Of a stretch of 64,000 nt of DNA, positions 10,571 through 21,034 are shown in pieces (position 1 is the stretch's first letter; every line of letters begins with the position of its first letter). The notes below the pieces were generated by a model. That model was not told the origin of the DNA and did no database searches. It saw only the letters and a program-made list of their open reading frames with translations. The DNA lies in contig OX336396.1 of assembly GCA_946902985.2 (NCBI GenBank), forward strand, positions 237,600,297 to 237,664,296. The letters are read 5' to 3'. Made by a program: the position numbers and the translations under genes. Source of the stretch: Meconema thalassinum. Lineage: Eukaryota > Arthropoda > Insecta > Orthoptera > Tettigoniidae.

Positions 10571-11399
10571 AAGGCCTACCCACAACGCGCAGTCGGCAGA
10601 CGGTAGTGGGTAGTTGGCAGTGCGTAGCTTCAGTCGGAAGTCGGTCGTTCACTATCTAGCCACCCACAATGCGCAGTCATTAAAATGCTAGGAGTAAATA
10701 ATAACTTGACTTTCATTTATTCCTTGAAAAAGTTGTTAATTTTCTTGTCAATAACCTAACCTAAAATTAGGAAATTTGCAAAGACGGACGACTTGGAGCT
10801 GTACGGTTTTATTTCAATAACATGACTTGTTTCATGGGTACACAATGTGTGTAAATTGAAATGCCGCAAAATGAAAACTCTTTTGGTACGAAATCCCGAG
10901 CATCAAATAACTTTAATTATTATTAATGCTACATGCTAGTGACTAGGGCTGTTATTAATTAAATAATGAAAGTTATTATTATATAAATGATCATAATATT
11001 CCAACCCATTGCATCGGCAATGGGCCTCCACGTCTGATCTTTGCAGAGGTTGTCTTGATACTTGGGCTCACTCATGTCATACAGTCAACGGCGTTCCCTC
11101 ACAACATCATTGAATATCTTCTATCCCAAGGTCAGCACATTCAGTCATCTTTTTATATATTTAATATATATAATATAACAACGAACTTATGCGAAGAGTA
11201 TACCGCGAATACAACTAGTCAACTACACAGCTAATGACGAGCGGGAAAACGACAAAGTGAAGTCAGCTTGTGATCTTTTCTGATTGACTCTTAAATATGC
11301 AGTTGGCAGTCAAAGATAAAATTGGCGACAGCCGACTACACGCTGCCCATTGTCAACTATCAACTACCGACATACAACTACACATTGTGTATGACGCCT
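10571..11399. mobile_element. PIF/Harbinger-like element with long imperfect TIRs
   Basis: Flanked by TAA (10568-10570 and 11400-11402), the 3-bp duplication used by Harbinger elements. The left end (aaggcctacccacaacgcgc...) and the inverted right end (aggcgtcatacacaatgtgt...) are imperfect inverted repeats over about 80 bp, rich in cagtcggcag-type steps. A MADF-domain relic inside fits, since Harbinger elements carry a Myb/SANT/MADF-type second protein. No DDE transposase frame remains. Confidence 0.55.
11001..11114 (-). pseudogene. MADF-domain fragment, transposon-encoded
   Basis: The minus strand reads FNDVVRERR*LYDMSEPKYQ and continues DNLCKDQTW, PIADAMG. This matches the first half of the MADF (Adf-1 type DNA-binding) domain: V-R-E-R, L-Y-D, a Y after a proline, D-Q-x-W and an A-x-x-M/L-x end. 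A TGA stop stands where a Cys or Trp codon would normally be. Only about 38 codons remain. Placement inside a TIR element argues for a transposon accessory protein, not host Adf-1. Confidence 0.65.
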
Positions 11400-11442
11400 T
11401 AAGACAGAACGCTCTAGGTTTTTATATGTTAGTAAATTTTTT

Positions 11443-11527
11443 TTTGGTATTTCTTGGCACAACCAGGATACGAACCCAGACCCCTTGGGTGACAGCCAAG
11501 TATGCTAGCCACTACATCACGAGGTTG
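11443..11527 (-). repeat. tRNA-like SINE head fragment
   Basis: On the minus strand it reads as a tRNA-like head: A box around 'gtgatgtagtggctagcata' and B box around 'gggttcgtatcctggttgtg'. Similar heads occur at 41857 (plus) and 51072 (minus). The body is not recognisable. Confidence 0.55.
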
Positions 11528-12229
11528 TCTCCTAATCAAATAAACTTGAATGCGATGAAGAGATATTACGCGAAATGTTGACTTGCAAATTACTCAAGCA
11601 TGACTCTAGAAACACCCACACTGGTCTTAACCTTGTCTTTGACAGGCGTGACTATAAATAATGCTAATATCCATCATACACTAATAAGGGTGGACAACAC
11701 ATTTTCCTTTCCTACATCATACGAAGACTAGCAGGTGTCCAAGATTTGGTCTTAGGCTAACTAGGCCTACGCCTAACGAAGCGATTCTTAAGGGTCAGCA
11801 AATTTTTGGCATATTTTGCCTTTATTCTTGTTTCACCTCAAACAATTTGTATTAAAAAAAAGCAAAGAAGAACGAGATAGAGAGCAGTAAGGTTATATTT
11901 ATATCATGTCGGCCACTAATCTCTTCTCGCACTTGACCATAATGATTGCAAATACGTTTTGAAAAGTATTTTTCATTATACGAATAATATAATGAATATT
12001 TTGCGTTCTCCGCTGGTTTCTCCTCGTTTTGTGATATTTTCAATACGAGAGAGGTTATTTCAACCATGTGAGTGTTATAAGTTATGTTTCACGTCGTCCA
12101 ACGATTTCTCCTTGTATAACACTACATTTGAATATGATTCGGATGCTGTTGGAATGATTATAGAGTTGCTAAAAGGCGTATCAGTAATTCCATGTTTCCA
12201 TTGGTCGGAAGGTTAGGGCTTTTGGGTGT
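11528..12229. other. unassigned, no gene seen
   Basis: Open frames at 11852-12067 (minus) and 11959-12216 (plus) overlap each other on opposite strands and lack recognisable domains. A short palindromic A+T segment lies near 11972-12000 (ttcattatacg...ataatgaa). Nothing else seen. Confidence 0.3.
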
Positions 12230-12404
12230 TTTTGGCAGTGGGGGTGGTTCGGTTAATTCGAAGTCCTCTTTGTCTGTCCCAATCACTTCGAATTAAAGAC
12301 GTTTTACTGAAATTAGTGTTAACTGTACTTTTGATGTGTAACATCTTTCCGCTCGGTTGCTGGATAGTTTTGTGGGAGTGATTTTGAAAATTGGGGACGG
12401 AAGT

Positions 12405-12625
12405 GGATCGGAACGATCGAGCTGGCAGTGATGGATCAAACGGAACTATGCACTGCCCGCTCGATCGATCAAACGGAAGTGTACTAGCTGGCAGGGGTGG
12501 ACAACGGAAGTATGCACTGCCCGCTCGATCGATCGAATGGAAGTGTGCCCTAGCTGGCAGTGGTGGATCGAACTGAAGTATAAGACGCACTGCCAACTCG
12601 ATCGATCGATCCAGCTGGCACTGGT
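12405..12625 (+). repeat. GATC-rich tandem repeat, ~66-74-bp period
   Basis: Three consecutive units begin cgatcgagctggcagtgatg, cgatcgatcaaacggaagtg and cgatcgatcgaatggaagtg. Each includes 'agctggcag', 'gtggatc/gtggaca' and 'tgcactgcc'. A partial fourth follows. Open frames across it are by-products of the repeat. Confidence 0.75.
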
Positions 12626-12994
12626 AAGAGAAACAATCAGCGCGCGGTATCGAAAATCGATACCATGACGCACTCTCGGCCATGTGGAATGTATATGACA
12701 TACTGAACGGAAAACGCACATGCGAACTCTGGTGTCAAGTGATTTAAACAAATGACATGGTACATGTTCGGAGTCTTCGTATCAGTATTTAAATGGTAAA
12801 ATGCCTTAATATAAAACATTGTAAGTAGTCGGCATTGCATTGGCATAAGTTAAGGCATTTTAAACTCAATGTCACTCAGGAACATTATCGAAACAAGCAA
12901 AATATAAATGAAACTTAATTCCGTAATGCAGTATTATTGGAACGTGGAAATAAATCACCATCTTGTGCACAATATTTGCGTAGTCGAAATAGCC

Positions 12995-13060
12995 GTGGGG
13001 TTATAGCGTATGACTGTGAATCTAGAGATTTTGGGTTCGAATCCTGGGCGGGGTAGATAT
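12995..13060 (+). repeat. isolated tRNA-like sequence
   Basis: A-box-like 'tagccgtggggttatagcgt' and B box 'gggttcgaatcctgggcgg' lie 35-40 bp apart, as in a tRNA or SINE head. The presumed acceptor arms do not pair convincingly, so it is better called a tRNA-like relic than a tRNA gene. Confidence 0.4.
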
Positions 13061-13807
13061 TTCTGCTACCAGATTATCATTTTTAACGATATTTATCATA
13101 TCAATATGACTCATTTTAACAGAATCCATATGAAATTACGTGTTGGTCTGTGAATCAAGAGGACCTGTTTATACGGAATTTAAGGTTATGAGCGGTGTCG
13201 CGTCTATTAATCTAGTTGATCCGTATCGTATTCTTTATTTAGGCTAGTGCTGGTGGAAGCTACAAATCATCTAATAAATTGAGTTCCGTATTATAAACTA
13301 CAATATCTGTAAAACATTCCCTTTTACAATAGATTAATATTTGTGCCAATAATACTATAAAATACCGGTGTATCAACAATTTCACGTGAGGTTTCTTCTA
13401 TGTCAAATGTTACACATCATATGCGACTACTGTAAGGCTCGTTTTTTTTTTTTAAATAAGAAGCGTTTGGGACACATGCGCAGTAAATAACACTTCCGTT
13501 TCTTTGTGAATGTGCGAACGCGGTCGCGCGGAACTTAAAAAAAAAAACAAAAAAAAAAATCTTGGTTGGTCTAATTCTGCCCGATAAATCTAAAGTCCGT
13601 TGAATCGAGGTTCACTAAATTGAGTGTTTATTATACCTCAATTAGTTTCAAACCGATAAAACCCTTAAGGAATATAATTAATAAAACAAAACATTATAAT
13701 GCAGTTCGGTATGAGGAAGCACATATTAACGCATCGCATGTTGCCGATGCTATCGTTGGCACCGAACCGTGGAAAAACTAGCATTTTACCTTGAAGGTTG
13801 TTAAACA

Positions 13808-16512
13808 GGAATACATGAACAAAGCGACCAGCGAATTAAGCGACCATCACGAAATACGTGAACTAAGCGGCCAAGCTACCCTGACTCATGGAATACCTGA
13901 ACAAAGCGACCATCGAATTAAACGACCAGCACGGAATATGCGAACTATGCGGCCAAGCTACCCTGATTCATGGAATACCTGAACAAAGCGACCAACGAAT
14001 TAAACGACCAGCACGGAATACGCGAACTATGCGGCCAAGCTACCCTGACTCATGGAATACCTGAACAAAGCGACCAACGAATTAAACGACCAGCACGGAA
14101 TACGCGAACTATGCGGCCAAGCTACCCTGACTCATGGAATACCTGAACAAAGCGATCATCGAATTAAACGACCAGCACGGAATACGCGAACTATGCGGCC
14201 AAGCTACCCTGACTCATGGAATACCTGAACAAAGCGATCATCGAATTAAACGACCAGCACGGAATACGCGAACTATGCGGCCAAGCTACCCTGACTCATG
14301 GAATACCTGAACAAAGCGACCAACGAATTAAACGACCAGCACGGAATATGCGAACTAAGCGGCCAAGCTACCCTGACTCATGGAATACCTGAACAAAGCG
14401 ACCAACGAATTAAACGACCAGCACGGAATATGCGAACTATGCGGCCAAGCTACCCTGACTCATGGAATACCTGAACAAAGCGACCAACGAATTAAACGAC
14501 CAGCACGGAATACGCGAACTAAGCGGCCAAGCTACCCTGACTCATGGAATACCTGAACAAAGCGACCAACGAATTAAACGACCAGCACGGAATATGCGAA
14601 CTAAGCGGCCAAGCTACCCTGACTCATGGAATACCTGAACAAAGCGACCAACGAATTAAACGACCAGCACGGAATATGCGAACTAAGCGGCCAAGCTACC
14701 CTGACTCATGGAATACCTGAACAAAGCGACCAACGAATTAAGCGACCATCACGAAATACGCGAACTAAGCGGCCAAGCTACCCTGACTCATGGAATACCT
14801 GAACAAAGCGACCAACGAATTAAGCGACCATCACGAAATACGCGAACTAAGCGGCCAAGCTACCCTGACTCATGGAATACCTGAACAAAGCGACCAACGA
14901 ATTAAGCGACCATCACGAAATACGCGAAATAAGCGGCCAAGCTACCCTGACTCATGGAATACCTGAACAAAGCGACCAACGAATTAAGCGACCAGCACGG
15001 AATACGCGAACTAAGCGGCCAAGCTACCCTGACTCATGGAATACCTGAACAAAGCGACCAACGAATTAAGCGACCATCACGAAATACGCGAACTAAGCGG
15101 CCAAGCTACCCTGACTCATGGAATACCTGAACAAAGCGACCAACGAATTAAGCGACCAGCACGGAATACGCGAACTAAGCGGCCAAGCTACCCTGACTCA
15201 TGGAATACCTGAACAAAGCGACCAACGAATTAAGCGACCAGCACGGAATATGCGAACTAAGCGGCCAAGCTACCCTGACTCATGGAATACCTGAACAAAG
15301 CGACCAACGAATTAAGCGACCAGCACGGAATATGCGAACTAAGCGGCCAAGCTACCCTGACTCATGGAATACCTGAACAAAGCGACCATCGAATTAAACG
15401 ACCAGCACGGAATATGCGAACTAAGCGGCCAAGCTACCCTGACTCATGGAATACCTGAACAAAGCGACCATCGAATTAAACGACCAGCACGGAATATGCG
15501 AACTAAGCGGCCAAGCTACCCTGACTCATGGAATACCTGAACAAAGCGACCAACGAATTAAACGACCAGCACGGAATACGCGAACTAAGCGGCCAAGCTA
15601 CCCTGACTCATGGAATACCTGAACAAAGCGACCAACGAATTAAGCGACCATCACGAAATACGCGAACTATGCGGCCAAGCTACCCTGACTCATGGAATAC
15701 CTGAACAAAGCGACCATCGAATTAAACGACCAGCACGGAATATGCGAACTAAGCGGCCAAGCTACCCTGACTCATGGAATACCTGAACAAAGCGACCAAC
15801 GAATTAAGCGACCATCACGAAATACGCGAACTAAGCGGCCAAGCTACCCTGACTCATGGAATACCTGAACAAAGCGACCATCGAATTAAACGACCAGCAC
15901 GGAATATGCGAACTAAGCGGCCAAGCTACCCTGACTCATGGAATACCTGAACAAAGCGACCAACGAATTAAACGACCAGCACGGAATACGCGAACTAAGC
16001 GGCCAAGCTACCCTGACTCATGGAATACCTGAACAAAGCGACCAACGAATTAAACGACCAGCACGGAATATGCGAACTAAGCGGCCAAGCTACCCTGACT
16101 CATAGAATACCTGAACATAGCGACCAACGAATTAAGCGACCATCACGAAATACGCGAACTAAGCGGCCAAGCTACCCTGACTCATGGAATACCTGAACAA
16201 AGCGACCAACGAATTAAACGACCAGCACGGAATACGCGAACTAAGCGGCCAAGCTACCCTGACTCATGGAATACCTGAACAAAGCGACCAACGAATTAAG
16301 CGACCATCACGAAATACGCGAACTAAGCGGCCAAGCTACCCTGACTCATGGAATACCTGAACAAAGCGACCAACGAATTAAACGACCAGCACGGAATACG
16401 CGAACTAAGCGGCCAAGCTACCCTGACTCATGGAATACCTGAACAAAGCGACCAACGAATTAAACGACCAGCACGGAATACGCGAACTATGCGGCCAAGC
16501 TACCCTGACTCA
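13808..16512 (+). repeat. 82-bp satellite array, 33 units
   Basis: The landmark 'ctgactca' recurs exactly every 82 bp from 13881 to 16505 (32 x 82), so no unit has gained or lost a base. Unit variants: A 'aacgaccagcacgg', B 'agcgaccatcacga', C hybrid 'agcgaccagcacgg'. Order is B, ten A, three B, C, B, three C, three A, then mixed A and B. Further alternating positions are caacg/catcg, actaagc/actatgc and tacgcg/tatgcg. 82 is not a multiple of three and stops recur, so it is not coding. Blocks of like variants indicate unequal exchange. Confidence 0.96.
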
Positions 16513-16797
16513 CGCCCACCACATCGCCCGAAGTCATTCAACCGGGTTATTCCCAACCGGTTTATAGCTAGATTCAGCATGCATGTATATGAAATTACAA
16601 CTGAATCTGGAAGGAAAGCGAAGAAAACTCAAATACAGAAAAATGGATGCGGGTATTGAAAAAACAATGAAGAAGTATGAAGAAACGGGTGACGTAATGG
16701 CATGTCTCTAAACTCTCTCCTACCTTCAAAAGTTGGATTAAGTTCACTCTGTAAATGTATGTATCTGTAAATATTGCTTTTTAAAACATTAAAAAAA
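16513..16797. other. unassigned spacer next to satellite
   Basis: Unique-looking sequence after the last satellite unit. The open frame 16348-16659 is the end of the array running into this spacer and is not a gene. Confidence 0.4.
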
Positions 16798-17093
16798 TGT
16801 ACTGACGACGCTATTTTAAAGCTGATTTTAAACACGGCTAAATAATAGAAATCAGTGTTGGAGGAAGAATTCATTGTCCTCTCAGGTAAAGGTAAAAAAA
16901 ATAAAATAAAAAAAAAATATGTACTGACGACGCTGTTTTAAAGCTGATTTTAAACACGCCTAAATAATAGAAATATATTTCTATCATTTAGCCAGTCCGA
17001 AGCGTGGATAAAGTGTGATGGGAATCAGTGTTTAAAAAAATGTACTGATGACGCTATTTTAAAGCTGATTTTAAACACGCCTATATAATAGAA
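16798..17093 (+). repeat. three-copy ~121-bp repeat
   Basis: The block 'tgtactgacgacgctatttt' plus 'aaagctgattttaaacacg' and 'taaataatagaa' begins at 16798, at about 16920 and at 17041, giving spacings near 121 bp. The blocks of about 60 bp are highly alike; sequence between them differs. The function is unknown. Confidence 0.8.
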
Positions 17094-17150
17094 TAATAAT
17101 AATAATAATAATAATGTTTTTGGCTTTACGTCCCACTAACTAATAAAATT
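17091..17150 (-). repeat. SINE/LINE tail fragment with (AAT)n
   Basis: (aat)n then 'gtttttggctttacgtccca' resembles the end of the SINE at 28650 ('gttattggttttacatccct'). Read on the minus strand this is a 3' tail plus microsatellite. No head is present. Confidence 0.5.
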
Positions 17151-17157
17151 CCGTGGT

Positions 17158-17276
17158 GGTCGCTTAGTTCGCTGGTCGCTAAATTCACAGAAGTGTTGAC
17201 CTTCGAGGCGCAGGTAAAATTTCGTGATGGTCGCTTAGTTCGCTGGTCGCTAAATTCGCTGGTCGCTTTTTTCGCG
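17158..17276 (-). repeat. 16-bp-motif relic related to the 82-bp satellite
   Basis: 16-mers ggtcgcttagttcgct (17158, 17229), ggtcgctaaattc... (17174, 17245) and ggtcgcttttttcgcg (17261) lie head to tail in two blocks. On the reverse strand they read 'agcgaccagcgaatttagcg', the core of the satellite's first unit (caaagcgaccagcgaattaagcgaccatcacgaaat region). The relic is inverted relative to the array and about 0.7 kb beyond its end. Confidence 0.75.
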
Positions 17277-17786
17277 ACACCGTTAAACAGGTTGTATGAG
17301 AATAAAACACTGGCTTCACATACCATATGTTTGTCAGTCTGCTCTTCAAGAGTTTCAAGTCGCATGTGGCATCTAGAGGCAACATCACTCATTTACAAAA
17401 TTAAGTATTATATTTCCAATGTTGGCACTTAGGCCTATATGGGTATATAAAATTTGTTTCTATGACTTAAAAATCAGAACATCATTATTATTATTATTAT
17501 TATCATCATCTTTAATTTCTCATAAGTATGGTACAACTCAGTTTACAAGATACGGATTTGATAATCAAGTATCCTGTAAACCTATTACTGAGATTATTAT
17601 TATTATTATTATTAGGCCTTCCTCTTCTTCTTGTTGCGTTTCGGCCAACTAAGGTTTTTTTACAGCGAAGAATATATACATGGAGATTTAGCGATTAATC
17701 GGTTTATTATTTTGGTACACGTCATTTCAACAGGTTTCTGCGTCGAGCTTTAATATTTGCCCAGTATTGTCGCATGAATTCTTGAT

Positions 17787-18301
17787 AGGCGGCTTCGGTG
17801 GTGAAGTCAGTAGCATGCTGAGCTTCTATGCCCAAGATCGCGGGTTCAAATCCAGCTGAAGTCGTCGGATTTTTTAAGAGCGTTCAAAATCCCTCAGTTT
17901 GCCTTCCTTCGGAGGGGAAGTAAAGCCGGCAGTCCCATGTCATAGATTTATGGCATGTTAAAGAACCATCCACTAATTACACCTGTGTGAAGCTAAATTG
18001 GATAGGTTAAGAATGTAAACAACGCTCTTAGGTTCCGACGTTCGTTGCGAAGAGCCGACTGCGGTGGCGTCTGGTAGATAAATTCTGAACTATTAGTCGT
18101 TGACGGAGGCGTTTGGTGGCAAAAGTAGGAACTACTGGAAATTAAAAGTCTGCAGTCCTCACTTGAATTAAAAAACAGATACACACACTAATACAGCCAT
18201 CACAATTAACACCGGTTATCAGACCGATTCTACACACACCCAAAGTGCTCGGGGCTACATGACCGCGTTGTCGCAGCCCCGAAACTGAGGAACCAACCAA
18301 C
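17787..18301 (+). mobile_element. tRNA-derived SINE, head H2 with tail I, full length
   Basis: Head 'ggcttcggtggtgaagtcag', B box 'gggttcaaatccagc', body through 'aagtaaagccggcagtccca', and tail 'gcagccccgaaactgaggaa' plus ccaaccaac. A perfect 14-bp duplication CATGAATTCTTGAT lies at 17773-17786 and 18302-18315. At 515 bp it is long for a SINE, consistent with a composite. Other copies: 46310, 54002, 61994. Confidence 0.92.
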
Positions 18302-18426
18302 CATGAATTCTTGATGTTGTTGCTCCCCTTTTTCCGTCCACTTCATGCCTGTTTATTAAGCTTAGGGTTTTCTAGGAAACTCCGGTGAGTTGTTAGTTTC
18401 ATCTTAAGTGGCACGCTCCTGCACAT

Positions 18427-18837
18427 CGTAGTCTGTAGCATGCTGAGCTTCTATGCCCAAGATCGCGGGTTCAAATCCGGCCGAAGTCGTCGGATTTTTT
18501 AAGAGAGTTAAAATCATTCAGTATGCCTTCATTCAGAGGGGAAGTAAAGCCGGCCGGCGGTCCCATGTCATAGATTAATGGCATGTAGAAGAACCTTCCA
18601 CTAATTAAACTAGTCTGAAGCCAAATTGTAGATTAGATTTCGTTGAAACGCTCTATCAAAGTTACAACGTTCACCACTAGGTGTCAGTGAGATCTGGTAG
18701 CGAAAGTTGTAACTACTTGAAATTGAACGTAACTTGTAGCTCACCCTACGGGTGTACGCGTTGAAGCAGCTACAGCCTATGGCGAGCTGAACATGTCCTC
18801 GGACACTCCCGGCACTAAAAACCATACGCTGAATAAG

Positions 18838-18838
<1 letters not shown>
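18427..18838 (+). mobile_element. tRNA-derived SINE, head H2 with tail II
   Basis: The head and middle match the SINE at 17787, but the last third is replaced by 'gtagctcaccctacgggtgt', 'catgtcctcggacactcccg' and 'actaaaaaccatacgct'. The same tail II ends the differently headed SINEs at 45840 and 36604. It runs into a long (AAT)n/(TTA)n tract. Confidence 0.8.
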
Positions 18839-18884
<46 letters not shown>

Positions 18885-18952
18885 TATTATTAAGTTATTA
18901 TTATTATTATTATGCCTATTATTATTATTATTATTATTATTAATAATAATAC
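18839..18952. repeat. palindromic (AAT)n/(ATT)n microsatellite
   Basis: A run of aat repeats passes into att repeats and back to aat, so the tract can fold on itself. It lies at the 3' end of a SINE, where such tails usually arise. A minus-strand frame of poly-Asn/poly-Ile across it is an artefact. Confidence 0.9.
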
Positions 18953-19037
18953 ATTGATTTCGGCTATGAATCACGTTAAATAACTTCCTCATGATTTTGT
19001 CACCGAAAGTGGTTGTCCGTGATTTCCCTTCTTCTGC

Positions 19038-19190
19038 TCCAGGCAAATGCCAGGACGGATCCTAACTTAGGCCTCGGCCACATCCTTCTTAATCCTCACT
19101 TGAATTTAAAATACTCATACCAATAACACAGGCCACTAGACAAATTTCACAAACACCCACGTATACACGGAGCTAAAGCCCCTCTAATGA
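19038..19190 (+). repeat. SINE 3'-part fragment
   Basis: Contains 'ccaggcaaatgccaggacgg', 'ctaacttaggcctcggccac' and the 'cacaaacaccca' end, the same order as at 43318-43432 and on the minus strand of 46177-46297. No tRNA-like head or duplication found. Confidence 0.5.
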
Positions 19191-19590
19191 AACAACAACA
19201 ACAACAACAAATCTCGATGAGATTGTTTGGACATCCTCTTTTCCGCTTCTTATTCAATCTCACGTTCATTACTTTATTTCCTATGTAATTGCATGACCAA
19301 ATCATCGCAACCTCACTTCTTGACGTTTTCCCTCTATATGCGTCATCCCACATGTTGGCAACAGTTGTAATGCGACGTCAATGTGTGCGCCTGAGTAGCA
19401 GTTGAAGATACCTCGTGTGCCTGACAAACATGGCTGCTGTCGTTGAATGAGTAAGAAATAAATAAAGACATATAATACAGTATTTACGTAATTTAGCACA
19501 TATTTTCGGTGCAGCAGTGTTAATTGAAAGTAATTCCCAGAATATGAAACAAGGTATGAAAATCACATATCATCATATATTGGCCAAGTA

Positions 19591-20253
19591 CAGGGTGGCC
19601 ACAAAGTCCCCTTACCCCCCCCCCCCCCTCTTATAACCAATAGAAACCCCTAAACCTAGTTAAATAAGTTGTACACCATTTCTAAGAGAGGTTTTCTTAG
19701 GAATATCCGGCATTACGAGACCCATCCATCGCCCTGGAAGAACTGCGACAATGTAGAAGCACATGAAGAAAGACTTAGGCTTGCACCCATATCGGCCTAC
19801 GCCCGTCCAGGAATTATCGGATGGAGGCATGTGAGGCACTTCTTCAGATGTTCGACACACCAAAACGAGGCAAAGTGCTCTTTTCCGATGGTTCTCCTGT
19901 GCTGCCGGCACCACTTGCCTGGCCACCACGAAGCCCAGACCTTACCCCACGTGATAATGCGCTATGGGGGCTCATAAAGGGTATCGTTTCACAAAACGGA
20001 TACAACACGGATGAACTGAAAGATGCTGTGAGACAAGCTTTCACTAAAGTCACACCAGCAATGCTCCGGAGAATGTGGGCGCCGTATTATCCTTTGCCAT
20101 GAAAATGATGGTGCACAGACTGATGGTTTGGACTCTAAATGCAGTATATTCCTAAGAAAACCTCTCTTAGAAATGGTGTACACCTTATTTAACTAGGTTT
20201 ATGGGTTTCTATTGGTTATAAGAGGGGAGTAACAGGACTTTGTGGCCACCCTG
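19591..20253 (+). mobile_element. mariner-like element with ~105-bp TIRs
   Basis: Ends TA|CAGGGTGGCCACAAAGTCC... and ...GACTTTGTGGCCACCCTG|TA. The two arms (19591-~19704 and ~20147-20253) mirror each other through 'aaataagttgtacaccattt' and 'gagaggttttcttaggaata', interrupted by a poly-C run on the left. TA flanks indicate a Tc1/mariner-type target. Only about 440 bp lie between the arms, including a transposase C-terminal relic, so it is internally deleted and non-autonomous. Confidence 0.88.
19821..20102 (+). pseudogene. mariner-type transposase C-terminal relic
   Basis: The frame includes PLAWPPRSPDLTPRDNALWG followed by LIKGIVSQNGYNTDELKDAV. This matches the conserved end of the DDE domain, W-P-(P/A)-R-S-P-D-L-(T/N)-P, where the Asp after R-S-P is the second or third catalytic acid region and the usual 'C/L-D-F/Y-F/W-L-W-G' follows. 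Here the expected DFFLWG reads DNALWG. The N-terminal DNA-binding and first catalytic parts are missing. Confidence 0.75.
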
Positions 20254-20475
20254 TAGAAGTGTAAAAGCCAGGTATTGCTCTCCTCCAAAATTAATAAAAG
20301 TCTTTTTATAATAGCACCACATTTGAGTAAAAATAAGACCGCTTTTAGCTGAAAAAGAACCGCGCCGTTTACAAGTCTCTTGTCATCATTTAGGCCTATC
20401 AACATCAACAGCAGCAGCTTAATTTATGTCACAAATTATTATTATCCAAATTGTCTACAGTATTTTTGTACTCAC

Positions 20476-20664
20476 CGATCACGCCACATCCTTTTATTCC
20501 GAACCCATTTTCATCGGAAAGCTGAACTGCTGACAAGAACAGATAGGCCAGCGCCTGGCAAGCCAAATGGCACACCAGCGCCAACCCTTGGAGATCGCGC
20601 AGGTCTGGTACTGCCAGGTAGACAAACATGGTGACCAGTAGAAAGCAAACGGACATCAGGAGGC
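20476..20664 (-). CDS. Methuselah-like GPCR exon: TM1 and TM2
   Basis: Internal exon of a class B-type, Methuselah-like receptor in the plasma membrane. The 189-bp exon is flanked on the minus strand by ...tttctattttcag| and |gtgagtaca, both strong consensus sites. It reads LLMSVCFLLVTMFVYLAVPD, then LRDLQGLALVCHLAC, QALAYLFLSAVQL and DENGFGIKGCGVIG. That is TM1, the short P-(D/E)-L-R-(N/D)-L-x-G intracellular loop typical of Methuselah proteins, TM2, and the Cys at the start of TM3. It begins with two bases and ends with one (both phase-1 introns), so it joins in frame to the exon at 43520-43764. No stops. The following exon is outside the window. Inference: a functional gene. Which mth paralog it is cannot be told. 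Confidence 0.88.
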
Positions 20665-20677
20665 CTGAAAATAGAAA

Positions 20678-21034
20678 AATAAAAATAAAAATGAAAATCC
20701 ACAGCCTGTTTCCAGTATCCGGCCGGGTCAGGAATGGAATGAATGAAGCCCCCCCCCCCCCATCTAGTGGCGAGGATATGAACTGTTCCGGCTGCCGAGG
20801 CCTGACGCACTTTTCTGGGGGCAATGATTAAACGAATGACAGATGAAATTAAATGATAGTGGAGAGTGTTGCTGGAATGAAATTTTGACCGGGAAAACCG
20901 GAGTACCCAGAGAAAAACCTGTCTGCCTCCGTTCTGTCTAGCACAGATCTCACATGGAGTGACCGGGATTTGAACCACGGACCCAGCGGTGAGAGCCCGG
21001 CGTGCTGCCGCCTAAGCCACGGAGGCTTCTCCGT
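20678..21034 (-). mobile_element. SINE family 1, inserted in splice-acceptor tract
   Basis: Full-length copy read on the minus strand (head at 21034, T-rich tail at 20678). The 10-bp duplication AAAATAGAAA lies at 20668-20677 and 21035-21044. It has the same orientation as the GPCR gene. Its tail 'catttttatttttattttt' and the duplicated tttctatttt are followed by only cag and then the exon. The SINE therefore supplies most of the present polypyrimidine tract. Confidence 0.9.

Noticed and set aside
12213..12751. Minus-strand frames of 168 and 101 codons
   Set aside because: Produced by the GATC-rich tandem repeat; the peptides simply repeat (DRSS, PPLPA-type) in step with the DNA period.
13791..13982. 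Open frames of 60-100 codons across the satellite (13791-13982, 16348-16659)
   Set aside because: They are readings of the 82-bp unit; the period is not a multiple of three, and stops recur in every frame after at most a few units.
13808..16512. CRISPR-like appearance of a regular repeat array
   Set aside because: There are no variable spacers: the whole 82-bp period is repeated. The context is eukaryotic.
18777..19046. Minus-strand frame rich in Asn and Ile
   Set aside because: It is a translation of an (AAT)n/(ATT)n microsatellite.
20511..20978. 155-codon minus-strand frame through the SINE and GPCR exon
   Set aside because: It reads the exon in the wrong frame; the GPCR frame, with its splice sites, is the other one.
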